A program made the translations under genes and the position numbers. From positions 1 to 64,000 of the forward strand of contig CAKOJN010000008.1 of assembly GCA_934090685.1 (NCBI GenBank): 64,000 nucleotides of DNA. The letters are read 5' to 3'. The notes below the pieces were generated by a model. The model ran no database searches and was not told the origin of the DNA. It saw only the letters and a program-made list of their open reading frames with translations. Positions 35,642 through 44,181 of the stretch are shown here, piece after piece (position 1 is the stretch's first letter; the number at the start of each line of letters is the position of its first letter). Source of the DNA: an uncultured Bacilli bacterium. GTDB lineage: Bacteria; Bacillota_I; Bacilli_A; RF39; UBA660.

Positions 35642-35663
35642 TGCAATTTTTATGCAATTTTTA
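35642..35663. repeat. Tandem 11-bp repeat upstream of the AbiL-like promoter
   Basis: TGCAATTTTTA occurs twice in direct succession, about one DNA turn apart, starting 29 bases upstream of the -35. It could be an operator or UP-like element, or simple A/T-rich repetition. Confidence 0.6.
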
Positions 35664-35728
35664 CATTTTAATTATTAATTTTAACCAATTTCATAGTATT
35701 ATTCATTCAAATAATTAAAAAAAGAAGA

Positions 35729-36352
35729 TTACTCTCCTTTTACAATGTATAATATATTTTTATCTTTGATTAATGTTATTTTCATAGAATTTTGATATCC
35801 TAAATCCTCTTCATATTCCCAATTAGCACTAACAACATAAGCAGGATAATCTTTATTATTATATTTATAACTTGTTTCAAGAACATTAGAAACAGTAACA
35901 TCTTTTACTATAGGTAATTTTTGAGTTCTTTTACCATCAACATTAATCTCAACATACTTATAAATAGTATTACCCATATTTTCCTTAAAATTCTCTTTTA
36001 AATCTTTATGTACAAATTGTAAACCACCTATATCAGTACTACCAAGTTTATTATCTAATGTAAACAAATCAATTATAAACAATTTAGATGCCAATGTAGC
36101 ATAATTTTTATAGTCAATAGTATCTTTATTTAAAGTACTACTAAGTTCTTTAAAATTGTCTTTATATGCCTTAGTATCCCTATCATGTAAAGTATAACCA
36201 TATAATCCTATTGAATCTACTTCTTTTTTTACATCAGTTTTATTGAAAAAATCATTATATACTTTATAACCTAAATAACCAAATAATAAAACCCCAATAA
36301 TTACAAAAACAACAATTGTTAAAGCATCATTTTTATTCTTTTTCTTACTCAT
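35729..36352 (-). CDS. Hypothetical membrane-anchored protein downstream of ltaS
   Basis: A 207-aa protein with a Lys-rich N-terminus, one membrane helix (about residues 10-30) and an outer alpha/beta domain of about 170 residues. I do not recognise it. It overlaps ltaS by four bases (ATGA) and has an AGGAG site inside the end of ltaS, so the two proteins are made together. This may indicate an accessory role for the LTA synthase-like enzyme. It contains no cysteine and no catalytic motif I can name. Confidence 0.8.
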   Translation of the reverse strand: MSKKKNKNDALTIVVFVIIGVLLFGYLGYKVYNDFFNKTDVKKEVDSIGLYGYTLHDRDTKAYKDNFKELSSTLNKDTIDYKNYATLASKLFIIDLFTLDNKLGSTDIGGLQFVHKDLKENFKENMGNTIYKYVEINVDGKRTQKLPIVKDVTVSNVLETSYKYNNKDYPAYVVSANWEYEEDLGYQNSMKITLIKDKNILYIVKGE

Positions 36353-38370
36353 TTTTCACACTCTCCTATTAACTTTTCTTCTCTATCAATTAAATCATAA
36401 TTAACAATTCCATTCGAAATATCAAGTATTTTACTAGAATAATCTTTTAACTTTTCTATGTAATCAGCATCAAGTGGATTATCATTAAAAGTAATATATT
36501 CATCATTAGAATTACTAAAATAAATACTATTTGTTAATACATTTCCATTAGGAAAAACAACTATTTTTTCATCATCACTAAATATATCATGTCCTAAAGA
36601 ATACATCTCTTTAAATCCAAACATATTAGCAATAGTCGGAAGAACATCATACATTCCCATAACATCAGTTATTTCACTCTTTAAACTCTCTTCATTTGAC
36701 CATATTACTAAAGGAGTATTCTTAAGTAAATCATAATTATAACCACTAACATCAACATAACCTTCACTATTTGAATTTTTAATCGTATCACTTTGTGGAT
36801 CATAATTATATAACATATCAAACTCACTTCTAGCAAGTCTAGACTCATGATCACCATAAAATACTATTATAGTATTCTCAAGTAAATTATTCTCCTTTAA
36901 ACTGTCTATAAACTCCCCAAATGCCCTATCAGCATAGTGAGCACTCTTAAGATAATTACCCATCTTAGTTCCTTCTAAATAATTTGAAGTTGCCTTTACT
37001 TTATTACCATATTCATTACGATATGTATAATTTAATGTAACATCAAATTCATCATATTTTTCTAAATCATCAAAAGGTGAATGATTAGATAATGTAATAA
37101 TCGTACCATAAAATGGTTTATTTTTACTTTCAATATTCTTTAATATAGGTATAAATTGCTTAAAAAATGAACTATCAGATAATCCAAGACCTATATAATC
37201 TTTATCATTCTCATCAGGAACTTCAAAATAATCTCTTGAATAAAAATCTTGATATCCAAGTGTTTTATACATAGTATTTCTATTCCAATACTCTTTATAA
37301 TTGGCATGAGTACTAAATGTATAATATCCTAAATCATTAAAATATTTAGGTAAAGAATAATATTTCCTATTATAATAATTGACAAAGACTGTACCACTAG
37401 ATGAAGGCATCAACCCAGTTGTTAATGTAAACTCTGTATCAGATGAAGTACCAACACTTATTTGTGGATAAAATTTACTAAAATACATTCCCTCACTAAT
37501 AAATTTATTGATATTAGGAGTTACTTCTTTACCATTTATTTTCAAATTAATTAAAAAGTTTTGTATACTCTCAGCATGAATAAATATTACATTCTTTCCT
37601 TTGAATTTATTAGTATATTCATTAATATCATTTTTCTTTTTCCATTTACAAGCATAATAATTTCTAAATTCATGAGCAATTTCATCATACTCAGCAGACG
37701 ACGTTAATCTAGGTTTAACACTCTGCAAAAAATCATTTATTGTATAAGTATATATACCAAACTTATTCACAATATAATTTTTATTCCATTGTTTAACAAA
37801 TTTAGTTGCCTCAGTTTTACTAAGAGTTATAACAACTATAAAAAGCAAACATATCGCCACCAAAATAGTATTCTTATATAACTTTTTAACAATATTATTA
37901 TTTTCTAAAATAAAACTTTTATTCTTATTAAAAATATATTTATATAGTATTACAAATAGTAAAGGAAATAATAAATATATAAATTGATAAAATTTAAGTT
38001 TTTCAAGTAAAGAACTATGAACCTTTCCTAACATACTTGCAGTTTGAATCAAATTAACTGATACAAATGATTGATAAAATTCATAATATATTGTATTAAT
38101 AACACATATAGCACTAGCAATAAATAACCATATAGTTAAATATATAACCCTTCTTTTAGGTTTAATTAAATATATAACAGAACCTATAATTAAAGATATT
38201 ATTAAATCACATACTATTCCTCTAAAAGTAATACTACCTATTGTTATTAATTTAAGCATAATATCTAAAAGTATTGTTATAAGTATATAAAGCAAAAATA
38301 AAATATTTGATTTCAAATACAAAACAATTTTTTTATAGTTTAACTTATCAAATATCTTATTACTTTTCAT
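36349..38370 (-). CDS. ltaS: LTA synthase family sulfatase-fold protein
   Basis: A 673-aa membrane enzyme. Five N-terminal helices (about residues 15-185) precede an outer alkaline-phosphatase/sulfatase domain (about 250-640). This family polymerises glycerol phosphate from phosphatidylglycerol into lipoteichoic acid. Metal and catalytic sites are visible: IFIHAESIQNFL (metal glutamate), SVGTSSDTEFTLTTGLMP (catalytic threonine), TLSNHSPFDD and FYGDHESRL. The ribosome site is GAGGGA. It could also be a related phosphoglycerol transferase acting on another polymer; the family alone does not decide. It is read together with the 207-aa protein. Confidence 0.88.
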   Translation of the reverse strand: MKSNKIFDKLNYKKIVLYLKSNILFLLYILITILLDIMLKLITIGSITFRGIVCDLIISLIIGSVIYLIKPKRRVIYLTIWLFIASAICVINTIYYEFYQSFVSVNLIQTASMLGKVHSSLLEKLKFYQFIYLLFPLLFVILYKYIFNKNKSFILENNNIVKKLYKNTILVAICLLFIVVITLSKTEATKFVKQWNKNYIVNKFGIYTYTINDFLQSVKPRLTSSAEYDEIAHEFRNYYACKWKKKNDINEYTNKFKGKNVIFIHAESIQNFLINLKINGKEVTPNINKFISEGMYFSKFYPQISVGTSSDTEFTLTTGLMPSSSGTVFVNYYNRKYYSLPKYFNDLGYYTFSTHANYKEYWNRNTMYKTLGYQDFYSRDYFEVPDENDKDYIGLGLSDSSFFKQFIPILKNIESKNKPFYGTIITLSNHSPFDDLEKYDEFDVTLNYTYRNEYGNKVKATSNYLEGTKMGNYLKSAHYADRAFGEFIDSLKENNLLENTIIVFYGDHESRLARSEFDMLYNYDPQSDTIKNSNSEGYVDVSGYNYDLLKNTPLVIWSNEESLKSEITDVMGMYDVLPTIANMFGFKEMYSLGHDIFSDDEKIVVFPNGNVLTNSIYFSNSNDEYITFNDNPLDADYIEKLKDYSSKILDISNGIVNYDLIDREEKLIGECEK

Positions 38371-38416
38371 ACTTATTCCCTCAGAAGTATTATATCACTT
38401 TAAGGAATATATTTCA

Positions 38417-38425
38417 ATTATACCA
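38417..38425 (-). promoter_or_regulatory. Extended -10 promoter of ltaS
   Basis: TGG plus TATAAT on the minus strand, with no good -35 at 17 bases. A TTGACA lies only three bases upstream of the TATAAT and cannot serve as its -35. Confidence 0.5.
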
Positions 38426-38437
38426 TGTCAAATAAAA

Positions 38438-38455
38438 AATACACTTATGTGTATT
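38438..38455 (-). terminator. Terminator after tagD
   Basis: A 7-bp stem AATACAC/GTGTATT with a 4-base loop and a following T-run on the minus strand. Confidence 0.7.
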
Positions 38456-38846
38456 AATCTTTCAAATCATTTTTAATTTTTGTTGTAGATACTCCCTCTG
38501 TTCTATCTAAATAAACAACCTCACAATAGTCTTTTAAATATTCAAACTTATCACTATTTGCCCAGTCGCTTCCCATGACTACAACATCAACTTTATATTC
38601 TTTTACATCATTAATTTTTTGTTCCCAATTTTCTTCAGGAATAACTAAATCAACATATCTTATTGCTTCTAACATTTCTTTTCTTTCATTATATGGATGG
38701 TATGAACTTTTACCTTTAATAGCATTAAACTCATCTGTTGATAAAGCTACAATTAAATAATCTCATAAAGCTTTTGCTCTTTTTAACAATCTTATATGTC
38801 CATAATGTAACAAATCATATGTTCCATATGTTAAAATTCTCTTCAT
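38454..38846 (-). pseudogene. tagD: Glycerol-3-phosphate cytidylyltransferase TagD, interrupted by in-frame TGA
   Basis: TagD makes CDP-glycerol from CTP and glycerol 3-phosphate. The full frame of 130 codons reads from an ATG at 38846 (AGGAGG site in front). It opens MKRILTYGTYDLLHYGHIRL with the catalytic HxGH, and near the end holds the RTEGVSTTKI nucleotide motif. Codon 28 (38765-38763) is TGA where the family has glycine (KAL-G-DYLIV); GGA to TGA is a single base change. The rest of the frame is intact, and internal initiation at 38675 would drop the catalytic N-terminus. TGA is a true stop elsewhere in this window. It is a recent nonsense mutation, a sequence error, or read-through. Confidence 0.88.
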
Positions 38847-38922
38847 ATTAACCTCCACTTTAATTATACACTAATCTTTAAAACTATGAAAGTATATTAT
38901 TAAATTTTTCTGTAAATAAAAA

Positions 38923-38937
38923 AGAAGCATTGCTTCT
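38923..38937 (-). terminator. Terminator at the end of the Tad-like locus
   Basis: A 6-bp stem AGAAGC/GCTTCT with a 3-base loop and a run of six T on the minus strand, just after the VirB2-like gene. Confidence 0.8.
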
Positions 38938-38939
38938 AA

Positions 38940-39290
38940 TTATTTATCAGTAGAAATTTCACCATGATTTTTGTCTAAGCAACTTTCGCTAAATGGATGA
39001 TTAATGCAAGCAACGCAATCTTGATAACTATTATCACCAATTAATTTCATTAATAATCCTACTATTGTAATAACTAAGAAAACTAATACAGCTGCAATAG
39101 CTTTTTTTACTAACTTATTTTGAGCTTCCTTAATTTTATCATCACTTTTTTCAGTAACGGCTTTTGCTAAATCCATCATACCAACAACAATTAAAATAAT
39201 TGGTACAACTACTTTTATACCCCAAATTACTATTCCTACTATTCTTAATACTGGTCCTAAATCTCCGCATATTTGTTCTGGGCCCACCAT
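38940..39290 (-). CDS. VirB2/TrbC-like small membrane protein (pilin candidate)
   Basis: A 116-aa protein with two membrane helices (about residues 13-34 and 62-84) around a charged loop (TEKSDDKIKEAQNKL), like VirB2/TrbC subunits. The C-terminal tail has three cysteines (DCVACINHPFSESC). Four candidate starts lie in a row after GGAG (a GTG and three ATG). The ATG at 39290 has the best spacing (eight bases); 39293 is also possible. It has its own strong sigma-A promoter and its own terminator, so it is expressed apart from the Tad genes and probably at high level. It could be a structural subunit or a membrane accessory; VirB2-like proteins are not a standard Tad part. Confidence 0.75.
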   Translation of the reverse strand: MVGPEQICGDLGPVLRIVGIVIWGIKVVVPIILIVVGMMDLAKAVTEKSDDKIKEAQNKLVKKAIAAVLVFLVITIVGLLMKLIGDNSYQDCVACINHPFSESCLDKNHGEISTDK

Positions 39291-39315
39291 CATCATCACT
39301 CCTTCACTAATTAAA

Positions 39316-39344
39316 ATTTTATACGATTTTTAGTTTTTTGTCAA
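39316..39344 (-). promoter_or_regulatory. Strong promoter of the VirB2-like gene
   Basis: Perfect TTGACA (39344-39339), a 17-base spacer and TAAAAT (39321-39316). It lies between tadZ and the VirB2-like gene. Confidence 0.8.
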
Positions 39345-39355
39345 TAGAATACTAA

Positions 39356-40321
39356 TTATAACCCTATCTTACTAATAAATTTTCTTAATTCTGGACTATC
39401 AAGTTTTCTATCATCAATTGGAGGAAGTGTATAGAATAATCTAAGTTTAGTTTCATATTCAAATGTAGCCACATCCTCACGACTCAAACAACATTTGTTT
39501 AATACTACATTCTCATTCTTTAATGAATCAAATATATCTCTCTTCTTATGAACTAATTTATTTACCATTAATGTAGATGGTTCTAATAAATAGAACACTG
39601 TTGAACATATAGATAAATCATCATAATCATTCAAATCTATAAGAAGAACATCATACATTTGTTTCTTCATAAATTCTTTAGGAAGTTCTGTAGTAGTAGT
39701 ACTAATCATATCTTTATCATTATAATATAAGAAGTCTACTTTATTAACTTCTAAAGCTGCACATTTTCTAGTTTCAGATAAAACCTTTTTAAGCATATAT
39801 ATTAATGATGTTGCCCCAGCATGTGGAGTAATATTTTTAAATCCAATTACTCTTAATTTACCACCACTAGTAAATCCTAAAGCAGGATCAGCAGCAGTCA
39901 TATTATTATTAACAGGCGCAGCACCCTCTGTATTCACAGAATCTATATTATGAATATTAACAACATCTTTATATGTATGAGGATGCACTAGTAAATAATT
40001 AATACCCTCAGTATTTCTTGTAAAGTTATAAATACCAAGACTAATCAACTTAGAAAGATAAGTCTTAGAATTACATTCAGGACTATCATCTAATAATAAA
40101 ATAACATTCTCCATATTGATATTCATAGCTAATTTTTGTAAATTATCAGCATTTTGATAATCCCTAATTGCTGTTATATCAAGAATCATTTTATCATAAT
40201 AATAATTACTAAAAGTATCTATTATTTCATCAACATTAAAAACCCCTTCAATAGATTTCATAATGTCCAAATTAAGCCCCATTAATAATTCTTTATATTT
40301 ATTATATACCATTACATTCAT
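39356..40321 (-). CDS. tadZ: TadZ/CpaE-like pilus localisation protein
   Basis: A 321-aa cytoplasmic protein. Residues about 1-110 look like a receiver-type domain (KMILDITAI, NVILLLDDSPECNS), residues about 150-320 like a ParA/MinD-type ATPase, as in TadZ/CpaE, which places Tad pilus machinery. The Walker A is atypical: VIGFKNITPHAGATSLIYML has no GKT/GKS lysine, though a lysine sits earlier in the strand. Degenerate P-loops are known in TadZ. The linker has Asn/Ala-rich sequence. The ribosome site is AGGGAGATG. It follows the pilin-like genes. Confidence 0.75.
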   Translation of the reverse strand: MNVMVYNKYKELLMGLNLDIMKSIEGVFNVDEIIDTFSNYYYDKMILDITAIRDYQNADNLQKLAMNINMENVILLLDDSPECNSKTYLSKLISLGIYNFTRNTEGINYLLVHPHTYKDVVNIHNIDSVNTEGAAPVNNNMTAADPALGFTSGGKLRVIGFKNITPHAGATSLIYMLKKVLSETRKCAALEVNKVDFLYYNDKDMISTTTTELPKEFMKKQMYDVLLIDLNDYDDLSICSTVFYLLEPSTLMVNKLVHKKRDIFDSLKNENVVLNKCCLSREDVATFEYETKLRLFYTLPPIDDRKLDSPELRKFISKIGL

Positions 40322-40349
40322 ATCATCATCTCCCTGACTATTAGTTTTA

Positions 40350-40883
40350 TTATTCTACTGAATAAGTATTATTAAATGCATTATTAACTTCATAATATAA
40401 TGTTTTAGTTTCTCCCTTAATCGGAATACTAATTCCAAAATCAATTACAGGAAATTTCATCATTACATAAGTTACTACTTTATATCTAGTAGAACCATCA
40501 GTATTTTTAATACGGTACACACAGAAACCACCTGGTTGATATGCATCATCTATTTTAGTTGCTTCTGAAATAGTACCATCGTTATTACATACTACTTTAT
40601 TTTTACTCTTACTTCCAAAATCATATCCAACTGATTTAACAATCGCATATGCTTGCGCTTCTGTACTTCCATTTGATCTTAATTGTTCATCAGTAAGATT
40701 CTCTATTGGAGTAGATTCATTATAAAAAGTATACCCTTCACTTTGCTCTATTAAATCAATAATAGAATTTTTCGCTCTAAAAGCCTTAGTATAGTTAATT
40801 GAGTATGCCATAAAAGCAGAAAAGAGCACTATAAATAGTGCCACTATACCAATTAACCAAGTTCCACCTATTGATTCCTTCAT
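40350..40883 (-). CDS. TadE-like membrane-anchored minor pilin candidate
   Basis: A 177-aa protein with a very short N-terminus (MKESIGGTW) and one helix (about residues 9-28), followed by an outer domain with two cysteines (VVCNNDGT, GGFCVYRI). This plan is that of TadE/TadF pseudopilins. The MKES/MKEA opening with a glycine before the helix recurs in the 95-aa pilin candidate and in the 426- and 441-aa proteins of this locus. It lies 30 bases after the pilin candidate gene and before tadZ. The C-terminal part ends in a strand-rich segment typical of secreted pilin-like domains. Confidence 0.7.
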   Translation of the reverse strand: MKESIGGTWLIGIVALFIVLFSAFMAYSINYTKAFRAKNSIIDLIEQSEGYTFYNESTPIENLTDEQLRSNGSTEAQAYAIVKSVGYDFGSKSKNKVVCNNDGTISEATKIDDAYQPGGFCVYRIKNTDGSTRYKVVTYVMMKFPVIDFGISIPIKGETKTLYYEVNNAFNNTYSVE

Positions 40884-40913
40884 ATGCTCTTTCCTTTATT
40901 CTTTTATTATAAA

Positions 40914-41201
40914 TTAACTACCTGATTCAGGTGTTTCAGTTTCATCTTCTTCAGCATCATAACATGTAGCATTATCACCTGTACCATTACAACATTTCCA
41001 TTTATAAACCTTAGCACCAGATCCAGAATCAGCCTGTTCTTGTCTAATAGCTGTGAATTCAGAACCATAAGTTTTACAAGTTTGATTTACAATACTCTTT
41101 TGGATAGTTGGCCATAAGAATACATAGAATAATAATGCTACAGCTGCGATTGCTACAATAGTAACAACTGTCATATTTAATTCTCCTGTTGCTTCTTTCA
41201 T
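40914..41201 (-). CDS. Flp/pilin-like small protein (major pilin candidate)
   Basis: A 95-aa protein with a short N-terminus (MKEATGELNMT), one long helix (about residues 10-32) and a small outer domain with four cysteines (NQTCKTYG, WKCCNG, ATCYD) and an acidic end. Small size, single N-terminal helix and position among tad genes point to the pilus subunit. Residues ATGELN could hold a prepilin-type cleavage after Gly6. It has a GAGGGAGG ribosome site and its own promoter in the 76-base gap after tadC, as expected for the most abundant subunit. No prepilin peptidase gene is in the window. Confidence 0.7.
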   Translation of the reverse strand: MKEATGELNMTVVTIVAIAAVALLFYVFLWPTIQKSIVNQTCKTYGSEFTAIRQEQADSGSGAKVYKWKCCNGTGDNATCYDAEEDETETPESGS

Positions 41202-41240
41202 TAAAAATTCCTCCCTCTATATTTTTATATTTACAATATA

Positions 41241-41269
41241 ATTATACAATAATAAATTTTTATAATCAA
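41241..41269 (-). promoter_or_regulatory. Internal promoter of the pilin candidate
   Basis: TTGATT (41269-41264), a 17-base spacer and TATAAT (41246-41241), in the only sizeable gap between tadC and the pilin-like genes. Confidence 0.7.
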
Positions 41270-41277
41270 TATTTTTT

Positions 41278-42075
41278 TTACATTGCTGTAAACTGTTGCA
41301 TAATAGAAAGTACTAATATGATCATTACCCCTGCTCCTGTAGCAGTAAACATTGTCATAGTTTTCTTTTCCATCTTTTCAAGTCTTTCTTTATATTTAGT
41401 GTCTCTTGATTTTGCTTGTAAGTTAGATATTGTTTTTGAGAATACTATTAATTGTTCTTGTTTTCTTTCTTGACTACCAAGACTAAGTCTATATAAAAGT
41501 CTCATCATTCTCATTGAATCTCTTACAGGGTATCTTCTAGCAAATGCCATATATGGTTCAATTGTAGAATCACCTGAATCAATTGACGCTATTAATTCTC
41601 TAAGACCAGGTTTAAACATCTCTGGTGCTTGTTCTAAACTTCTTGTTATTGCTACTGGTACTGTATAGTGTTGAATTAATATTTCTAAACTTTTTAAATA
41701 ATATGGTAGTTTTAAATTAATATCATGTAAGTGTTTTTTATAATATCCTTTAACAGAATTATAATCATTTTTAAATATAAAATATGTTACTAAAAATACT
41801 CCTACTAACTTTATAGCAAAATTAATATCAGATAATGAAGTAATTGCCACTATTAAACCTATTATAAATGCTATAATAGCGCTTTTTACTCTTGATTGAT
41901 ATTTTACATTTAAATCAACTTGATCACCATATTTTGATATTAATAAGAAGTCATAATCATCTTCCTTTAATTTAGAAAATAATGCTTTGTTATCAGTTAT
42001 AAATGTATTGAAGTTAAATGCTCCAATATAATTAAATAAAAATAATAAAATTATACCTACTAAAACTATTTCCAT
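41278..42075 (-). CDS. tadC: Tad pilus inner-membrane platform protein TadC
   Basis: A 265-aa GspF/T2SSF-type membrane protein. Helices lie at about residues 1-18, 65-85, 88-105 and 240-262, with the conserved cytoplasmic T2SSF domain between (YYLKSLEILIQHYTVPVAI, LRELIASIDSG, MRMMRLLYRLSLGS). It forms the platform with TadB and is driven by TadA. It begins at the last base of tadB (TAATG) with a GGGGG ribosome site inside tadB. Confidence 0.85.
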   Translation of the reverse strand: MEIVLVGIILLFLFNYIGAFNFNTFITDNKALFSKLKEDDYDFLLISKYGDQVDLNVKYQSRVKSAIIAFIIGLIVAITSLSDINFAIKLVGVFLVTYFIFKNDYNSVKGYYKKHLHDINLKLPYYLKSLEILIQHYTVPVAITRSLEQAPEMFKPGLRELIASIDSGDSTIEPYMAFARRYPVRDSMRMMRLLYRLSLGSQERKQEQLIVFSKTISNLQAKSRDTKYKERLEKMEKKTMTMFTATGAGVMIILVLSIMQQFTAM

Positions 42076-42974
42076 TATTCAGCCCCCACATCTTCATGAT
42101 AATATTTAATACCTGATATTAAGAAGTATGTGTTTATAAGTATTACACAGTGAAGTAATATTACTACAAATACTTCATCAAGTAATGCTACATAACTAGA
42201 TTCACCTAAGAATAATTGTATTAACAATACTAATAAATATAGCATTAAACCAAAGGTAATAAATTTCTTATAGAATGTTGTTCTATCTATTCTATCCCTA
42301 TATACACTTTCAACAAGCATATCTATATCTTGAAGCATTCCTTCTAATGCTTCACCTGAATCTTTAGAACCTTCTTTAGTAATTTGTAAGAACAATTGAT
42401 GCATGTTTTTTACTACATAGTAGTCATACTTTTCATTCATAAATCTAATTGCTTCATCTATCGTACCATTCTCATATGACATTTGAATCATTTCTTTAAT
42501 ATCTGTCAATAATGGATCTTCAAGTACTCCTGAATCCCTTACACCTTCTAATGCTTTAACAAAAGATTGTGTTGTATTAAATTCCATTATTACGTTTGTT
42601 GTATATACTTGTATTTGTTCAAATATAAATTCACTATATGCTTTTTTACATCTCATATATGCTAAGTATGGAACCATTAATATTGCCGCTAAAGCATATA
42701 TTACACTCCAAAGTATACTATAAAAATATAAGTATGATACAAATGCTGCTGATACACCAAATATTATTATTTGTACAGCATATTGTCTACTAGTGTATTC
42801 TTGTCCTAATTCCTTAGCTTTCTCTCTTACAACTTTAAATGAATAAGGAGCATATTTATTATAAGTTTCTCCTATTGTTTTATTAATAAACTTGTAAGAA
42901 CTATCCCCAGTATTCTTTCTATATATATATATGAATACTAATATAACTGCTATAATGAGAATCTCTATATACAT
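42075..42974 (-). CDS. tadB: Tad pilus inner-membrane platform protein TadB
   Basis: A 299-aa T2SSF-domain protein with helices near both ends and in the first third. The soluble conserved part (about residues 115-225) shows EFNTTQSFVKALEGVRDSG, DEAIRFMNEKYDYYV and QITKEGSKDSGEALEGML. TadB and TadC pair as the two platform proteins of type IVc pili. It follows tadA after 13 bases with a strong AGGAGGTG site. Confidence 0.85.
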   Translation of the reverse strand: MYIEILIIAVILVFIYIYRKNTGDSSYKFINKTIGETYNKYAPYSFKVVREKAKELGQEYTSRQYAVQIIIFGVSAAFVSYLYFYSILWSVIYALAAILMVPYLAYMRCKKAYSEFIFEQIQVYTTNVIMEFNTTQSFVKALEGVRDSGVLEDPLLTDIKEMIQMSYENGTIDEAIRFMNEKYDYYVVKNMHQLFLQITKEGSKDSGEALEGMLQDIDMLVESVYRDRIDRTTFYKKFITFGLMLYLLVLLIQLFLGESSYVALLDEVFVVILLHCVILINTYFLISGIKYYHEDVGAE

Positions 42975-42987
42975 ATATACACACCTC

Positions 42988-44142
42988 CTATAACTCTAAC
43001 ATTTCTATATTATTAGTGTTAACTTCCTTTTTTTCTTTTGCTTCTTCTTTTGGTACATCCTGTCCTTCTTTTATTTCACTCTCTTTTGGTATAAATGGAT
43101 CTTCTTGCATAGTTACACCCTGAGATGATAAATAATCTATCAAATGTGAAGTTGGATTATTATACACTTCATTTCCTACCAAATCTCTTGAATATAAAAC
43201 ATTTACTTTTGCTTCCCCTGCTTCATCATCAACATAAAACTCAACTACTTGAGTTATTTCTCTTTGAAATCTATTATATTTCTTAGAAAAGAAACCTTTA
43301 ACATGTATACCTAATTGTATATATCTATGCATACCTTTAATAAATTGATCAATATCTTGACTTGATTCTAATAGTGAATAAAGTCTCATAGGTATACTAC
43401 TTGCTTTATCAGAGTGAATTGTTGATAAAATGTTATGCCCAGATGAAATAGAGTTTCTAACTGCCATAACTGCTTCAGCAGAACGAACCTCAGATAGTAA
43501 GATCCATCTTGGGTTTTGCCTCATACATGCTACCAAAACATCTGAATATGAAGCAATATTATTTGTTTTCATAGCAATTATATCTCTCGTTGGATATATT
43601 TTATCTAAGTGAAGTTCTAATGTATCTTCTATAGTAATTATTTTTTCATCTTCTTTTATTTTACTTGCCAAATATTTTACTAACTCAGTTTTACCTGAAC
43701 CAGTTTCACCACTAACTAATATGTTACAGTGTCCCTGAACACAAGTAATTAAAAAGTCATGAAGTTTTAATGATACATAATCTTCACTAACTAACTTTTC
43801 TTTATTAAGTCGTATCTTTGCCGGAGTTTTTCTTATCAATACAGCAATACCATTAGTTGCGATTGATTCATGTACAAAATTAAGACGAAGTTCAGCACTT
43901 TCTGCATCAAGTAATGGATGTGCCATATTAAATGTTTTACCCATTACATTAGAACATTGAAATGCAAGTTTTTCCATAACTTCATTATTAAGACCCTCTA
44001 TCTTAATTTGTTTTATGCCTTGAGAAAGAGTCTTAATATGTACTTGTCCATTATTAGAATATGATATATCTGTTACATCATCATCTTGTAATAATGGCAT
44101 TAAAAGTCCAAAATCAATTTGTGAAAATACCATATCTTCCAT
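42988..44142 (-). CDS. tadA: Tad pilus assembly ATPase TadA/CpaF
   Basis: A 384-aa hexameric secretion ATPase of the CpaF/VirB11 group that drives pilus assembly. The Walker A is LVSGETGSGKTELVKYLA near residue 145. The Asp box is IITIEDTLELHLD, Walker B is WILLSEVRSAEAVMAV, and the His box is NILSTIHSDKASSIP. An N-terminal domain (about residues 10-120) and a Lys/Glu-rich tail flank the core. The ribosome site is AAAGGG. It lies between the CpaB-like pair and tadB. Confidence 0.93.
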   Translation of the reverse strand: MEDMVFSQIDFGLLMPLLQDDDVTDISYSNNGQVHIKTLSQGIKQIKIEGLNNEVMEKLAFQCSNVMGKTFNMAHPLLDAESAELRLNFVHESIATNGIAVLIRKTPAKIRLNKEKLVSEDYVSLKLHDFLITCVQGHCNILVSGETGSGKTELVKYLASKIKEDEKIITIEDTLELHLDKIYPTRDIIAMKTNNIASYSDVLVACMRQNPRWILLSEVRSAEAVMAVRNSISSGHNILSTIHSDKASSIPMRLYSLLESSQDIDQFIKGMHRYIQLGIHVKGFFSKKYNRFQREITQVVEFYVDDEAGEAKVNVLYSRDLVGNEVYNNPTSHLIDYLSSQGVTMQEDPFIPKESEIKEGQDVPKEEAKEKKEVNTNNIEMLEL

Positions 44143-44181
44143 ATTATACCCTTTCTTTATCTTTTTTCTTTTTTTATTATT

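Noticed and set aside
38417..38431. TTGACA next to TATAAT before ltaS as one promoter
   Set aside because: The two elements are only three bases apart, not about 17. Only the extended -10 is kept.
38763..38765. TGA as a glycine or selenocysteine codon in tagD
   Set aside because: TGA ends several well-identified genes (gerAA, gerAC), so it is a normal stop. The family residue is glycine, not cysteine, so selenocysteine makes no sense here.
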